In this document: positions 60,893 to 64,000 of the stretch, piece after piece
Position numbering within the stretch: the first letter of the stretch is position 1
Layout of the letters: each line of letters opens with the position of its first letter
NCBI RefSeq assembly: GCF_019924635.1
Contig: NZ_CP065037.1
Location: 3,968,001-4,032,000, forward strand
DNA length: 64,000 nt
Direction of reading: 5' to 3'
From: Leifsonia sp. ZF2019
GTDB taxonomy: Bacteria > Actinomycetota > Actinomycetes > Actinomycetales > Microbacteriaceae
Made by a program: the position numbers and the translations under genes
The notes under the pieces: model-generated
Databases searched by the model: none
What the model saw: the letters and a program-made list of their open reading frames with translations, nothing else
What the model was told of the DNA's origin: nothing

Positions 60893-61918
60893 TCAGCCCT
60901 CCACCGTCGCGTCGGAGAGGTTCTTGGCGTCGATGATCTGTGCTCCCGTGTCGACGCCCGTGATCTCGGTGCCCTTCTTCAGGAAGTCCGCGAGAACCTT
61001 GACCGCCTGGTAGCCCTGCTCGGAGGGGTTCTGGCTGATCGTGAATGTCACGACACCCTGGGTGATGAACTCGGCCGTCTGCGGGAGGAGGTCGAAGCCG
61101 ACCATCGTGATCTTTCCGGAGTTGCCCGACTGCTGGACCCACTTGGCCGCGGCGGTCGTGCTGCAGCAGTCGAGGCCGGCGATGGCGACGACGCCCGACT
61201 GTCCCGACATGGTCGAGTCGACCGTGTTGTAGGCCGCGTTCGGCTCGTTGCCCACGTTCACCGGACCGACGACCTCGAAGCCGGATCCCTCCATTCCCTT
61301 CTGGAACCCGCCGAAGCGGTCGTTGGACCAGCCGGCGCCGGTGTCGAGCGAGAACACGACGACCTTGCCGGACGTCGTGCCGCCGAGCGCGGTGCGCAGC
61401 TCCTTCGCCTCCGACTCGCCGGAAGCGGCGAGGTCCTGGCCCACGAAGCCCATCTGCTTCGAGCCCGGGTTGTCGGTGTTGAACGAGATGATCGGGATGC
61501 CCGCCTCATAGGCCTGGGCGATGACCGGCTTGAGCGCGTCGCTGCTCGCGGAGGAGACCGCCAGTCCGTCGACCGCCTGCTGCTGGATGAGCGTCTGCAG
61601 CTCGGCGACCTGCTTGGCCGCGTCGCCACCGGTGGGGCCGATCAGCTGCACGTCGGCGCCGAACTCGGCGCCCGCCTTCTCCATCCCCTCGCGGATCGGG
61701 GTGGCGAACGCGAGGGAGGGGTCGTGGTAGCTGAGCTTGATGCGCAGCTTCTCACCGCCGTCGACGCGCTTCTGGATGTACTCGGCGAGGTGGAACCCGC
61801 CCGAGGCGTCGGCAGCGCTGCCGTTGGTGATCGCGCCGCAGCCGGCGGCGGTGAGCGCGACCGTCGTGGCGACGGCGGCGGCCGTCAGCACGCGGCGCGT
61901 GAGGGTACGGAAAGACAT
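60893..61918 (-). CDS. rbsB: Sugar-binding lipoprotein
   Basis: The 341-aa protein has a lipoprotein signal with lipobox LTAAGC (Cys near residue 26). It is followed by a type I periplasmic-binding fold (IKLSYHDPSLAFATPIREGM, GIPIISFNTDNPG, GKVVVFSLDTGAGWSNDRFG). It captures sugar at the outer face of the membrane and delivers it to RbsC/RbsA. Ribose is inferred from the operon; the ligand pocket cannot be read reliably. Confidence 0.92.
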   Translation of the reverse strand: MSFRTLTRRVLTAAAVATTVALTAAGCGAITNGSAADASGGFHLAEYIQKRVDGGEKLRIKLSYHDPSLAFATPIREGMEKAGAEFGADVQLIGPTGGDAAKQVAELQTLIQQQAVDGLAVSSASSDALKPVIAQAYEAGIPIISFNTDNPGSKQMGFVGQDLAASGESEAKELRTALGGTTSGKVVVFSLDTGAGWSNDRFGGFQKGMEGSGFEVVGPVNVGNEPNAAYNTVDSTMSGQSGVVAIAGLDCCSTTAAAKWVQQSGNSGKITMVGFDLLPQTAEFITQGVVTFTISQNPSEQGYQAVKVLADFLKKGTEITGVDTGAQIIDAKNLSDATVEG

Positions 61919-62015
61919 CAATACTCCTTCGTTGTGATGTGCTCGGGTTGGTGCGATGGGGGATGCGGTGTGCGCGGGGTCCGGCGCGCCGGTCGGGCGG
62001 GCGGGGCGCGCAGTG

Positions 62016-63020
62016 TCAGGCGCGCGTCTTGCGCTTGCGCTGCCAGGTGTCCGCGGCGACAGCCGCGACGATGACGAGACCGGTGACGACGGTCTGCCAG
62101 AAGGACGAGATGCCGTTGATGTTGAGGATGTTCTGCAGGATGCCGATGAAGAGGACGCCGATGACGGTTCCCCACATCGTGCCGGAACCACCGAAGAGGG
62201 CTGCGCCGCCGATGATGACGGCCGAGATGACGGTCAGCTCCAGGCCGGTCCCGGTGACGCCCTGCACGTAGCTCAGGAACGACAGGCCGAGCACGCCGGC
62301 GACCGCCGCGGTGAATCCGGAGAGGACGAACGCGGTGAGCTTCACCGCGCCGACATTGATGCCGACGAGGCGGGCGGCCTCCCGGTTGCCGCCGACGGCG
62401 TAGGTGTTGAAGCCGAGGCGTGAGCGCGACAGCAGCACGACGCCCAGCACGATGATGACGGCGAAGATGATGAGCTGCATGGGCACGACCCCGAAGAGGC
62501 GCCCCTGGCCGAGCAGGTTGAAGTCGGCGACTCCGGCCTGGGAGGTGCTCAGCGAGATCGGCTTGCCGTCGGAGATCAGGAGCGCGACGCCGCGGAACAC
62601 GCTCAGGCTGCCCAGCGTGACGATGAACGACGGCACCCCGAGCAGGACCACCGCGAGCCCGTTGACGAGGCCGGCGACCACACCGACCGCGAGGCCGATC
62701 AGGATCGCGAGCGGCCACGCGACTCCGCCCGCGATCGCCATACCGGTCGCGATCGCCGAGAGCGCGTAGATCGAACCGACCGACAGATCGATCTCACCGT
62801 TGATGATGACGAAGGTGGCGCCGATGGCCATGATGCCGATCTGGGACACCTGCTGGCCGACCGAGAGCAGGTTCCCCGCCTGCAGGAAGCTCGGCGAGAG
62901 CACGGTGCCGAGCACCACCAGCAGCACGAGGGCCGCGAAGACGCCGGCCTCGCGGGCGTGCAGGAGCGTGCGGAAGTCGGGTGCGCTGCGTCGCGCGGGG
63001 GCGGTGGTGGTGGCGGTCAT
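62016..63020 (-). CDS. rbsC: Sugar ABC transporter permease
   Basis: The 334-aa protein has 8-10 transmembrane helices and the BPD_transp_2 signature (INGEIDLSVGSIYALSAIAT, GVPSFIVTLGSLSVFRGVAL, VGGNREAARLVGINV). It forms the membrane channel of the ribose-type importer. ATG 63020 overlaps the rbsK stop (ATGA). The 97-nt gap to rbsB is the largest in the operon's transport part. Confidence 0.94.
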   Translation of the reverse strand: MTATTTAPARRSAPDFRTLLHAREAGVFAALVLLVVLGTVLSPSFLQAGNLLSVGQQVSQIGIMAIGATFVIINGEIDLSVGSIYALSAIATGMAIAGGVAWPLAILIGLAVGVVAGLVNGLAVVLLGVPSFIVTLGSLSVFRGVALLISDGKPISLSTSQAGVADFNLLGQGRLFGVVPMQLIIFAVIIVLGVVLLSRSRLGFNTYAVGGNREAARLVGINVGAVKLTAFVLSGFTAAVAGVLGLSFLSYVQGVTGTGLELTVISAVIIGGAALFGGSGTMWGTVIGVLFIGILQNILNINGISSFWQTVVTGLVIVAAVAADTWQRKRKTRA

Positions 63021-63973
63021 CGGGCGGGTCCAATCGAGCCGGGGGTCGGGGTGGTGGGGAGGGCCGGGAGCTGATCGGCCGTGGGGAGCGCGGGGACGAC
63101 GCCCGGCGCGGCGACGGTGTGCGCGCCCGCGTGAGCGGCGTACGCGGCCGCGTCGGCGAGCGGGGCGCCCGCCGCGACCGCGACGGCGAGGGCCGCCGTG
63201 AAGGCGTCCCCGGCGCCGGTCGTGTCGACGACCGCCGTGGGCGCGACGGGTGCGATCTCGCGCTCCCCGTCCGCATCCGCCAGGAGGGCTCCGGAGGCCC
63301 CGCGGGTGAGGAGGACGGCGCCGCCGGTGCGGCCGCGCAGGGCGGCGACCAGGTCGCGCTCGGTCGCTCCGTCGCCGGGCGCGCGGCCGAGCAGCACCGG
63401 CGCCTCCGTCTGGTTGGGCGTGATGATGTCGATCAGCTCCCACGCGTCGTCGGGAAGGGCGCGGGCCGGCGCGGGGTTGAGCAGCGTGCGGGTCCCGACC
63501 TCCCGTGCGACGCGGAGGGCGTGCACGACGGCGTCGAGCGGGATCTCCATCGACACGACGAGGATGTCGGCGGCGGCGATCTCGTCCCGGAAGGCGTCGA
63601 CCGCAGCCGTGTCGAGCTCGTCGAGCGCGCCGGGGGCGATCGCGATGCGGTTCTCGCCCGACGGCTCGACGAGGATGAAGCCGACCATCGTGGCACCGCG
63701 CCCGGTGAGCGTCTTGCTCGCGTCGACTCCCTCGCGCGCCCACAGCTCGTGAGCGGCGCGGCCGAAGTCGTCGGCTCCGACGGCGGTGAGGAGGCTGACC
63801 TGCGCGCCGAGACGCGCGGCCGCCACCGCCTGGTTGGAGCCCTTGCCGCCCGGTCCGGAGTCGAACACGCCTCCGCTGAGGGTCTCGCCGGCCTCAGGCG
63901 AGCGCGGGACGCGCATGGTGAGCCCGGCGCCGTAACTGCCGACCACGGCGATCTTCATCGATTCGAGCGTCAT
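63017..63973 (-). CDS. rbsK: Ribokinase
   Basis: The 318-aa PfkB-family kinase has the N-terminal pattern VVGSYGAGLTMRVPRSPEAG, GGKGSNQAVAAARLG, and the C-terminal signature VVDTTGAGDAFTAAL with the catalytic Asp. It phosphorylates D-ribose at O5 with ATP. GGAAG lies 9 nt before ATG 63973; an internal ATG at 63958 is an alternative. First gene of the operon; the promoter lies past the window edge. Confidence 0.93.
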   Translation of the reverse strand: MTLESMKIAVVGSYGAGLTMRVPRSPEAGETLSGGVFDSGPGGKGSNQAVAAARLGAQVSLLTAVGADDFGRAAHELWAREGVDASKTLTGRGATMVGFILVEPSGENRIAIAPGALDELDTAAVDAFRDEIAAADILVVSMEIPLDAVVHALRVAREVGTRTLLNPAPARALPDDAWELIDIITPNQTEAPVLLGRAPGDGATERDLVAALRGRTGGAVLLTRGASGALLADADGEREIAPVAPTAVVDTTGAGDAFTAALAVAVAAGAPLADAAAYAAHAGAHTVAAPGVVPALPTADQLPALPTTPTPGSIGPAR

Positions 63974-64000
63974 TGACGGGTACTTCCTTGTACGTGAACA

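Overview
The window is high-GC, densely coded DNA with short intergenic gaps, many GTG starts and stop/start overlaps (ATGA, GTGA, TGATG). Several genes have a TANNNT hexamer 6-7 nt before an ATG and no Shine-Dalgarno, which suggests leaderless transcription. Together with a UBP-type zinc-finger protein, a LAxTG sorting signal and the general gene content, this points to an actinobacterium, probably Microbacteriaceae; the family assignment is inference. No rRNA, tRNA, CRISPR array, transposase, phage module or replication origin was seen.

Layout: 1-16.3 kb is mostly housekeeping and stress genes: SDR, AraC regulators, YceI, ATP-dependent DNA ligase, HdeD-like protein, a retropepsin-like protease divergent from rimK, two small zinc proteins, an MFS exporter and an alpha/beta hydrolase. 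16.8-21 kb holds a secreted five-Ig-repeat surface protein flanked by two paralogous GntR regulators and a run of hairpins. 21-24 kb has PucR and TetR regulators and a bicupin.

24.0-34.4 kb is the most striking part: a minus-strand polymorphic-toxin-like locus. It starts with a calcium-repeat protein with a LASTG anchor signal. Translationally coupled to it is a 2085-aa secreted RHS/YD-repeat protein with an amidase-like N-terminal region. A TM2-domain membrane protein follows immediately (candidate immunity). Next comes a start-less orphan copy of the RHS C-terminus with a different tip, followed by small membrane proteins. The two RHS copies share a 942-bp near-identical direct repeat, exactly 2166 bp apart, so one recombination event would swap the tip and remove the first immunity candidate.

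34.6-37.6 kb: a TetR repressor divergent from a TetX-like flavin monooxygenase plus SDR, with a palindromic operator between. 37.7-46.5 kb: carboxylesterase, sugar-type MFS, a double-HTH TetR, a GH1 glycosidase, then a lectin-like surface protein with a sortase. Three copies of a 40-bp promoter/operator element tie this block together.

46.5-57.2 kb: methyltransferase, hexapeptide protein, a ribbon-helix-helix-like gene with an inverted-repeat promoter, NmrA-like protein, the araB-araD-araA operon with an upstream LacI gene and a perfect operator, MarR, NUDIX and NTF2-like genes. 57.2-64 kb: a ribose uptake and catabolism operon (rbsK, rbsC, rbsB, rbsA, rbsD, deoC) with a GntR/UTRA regulator. 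Three families of hairpin-forming intergenic repeats occur as pairs across the window.
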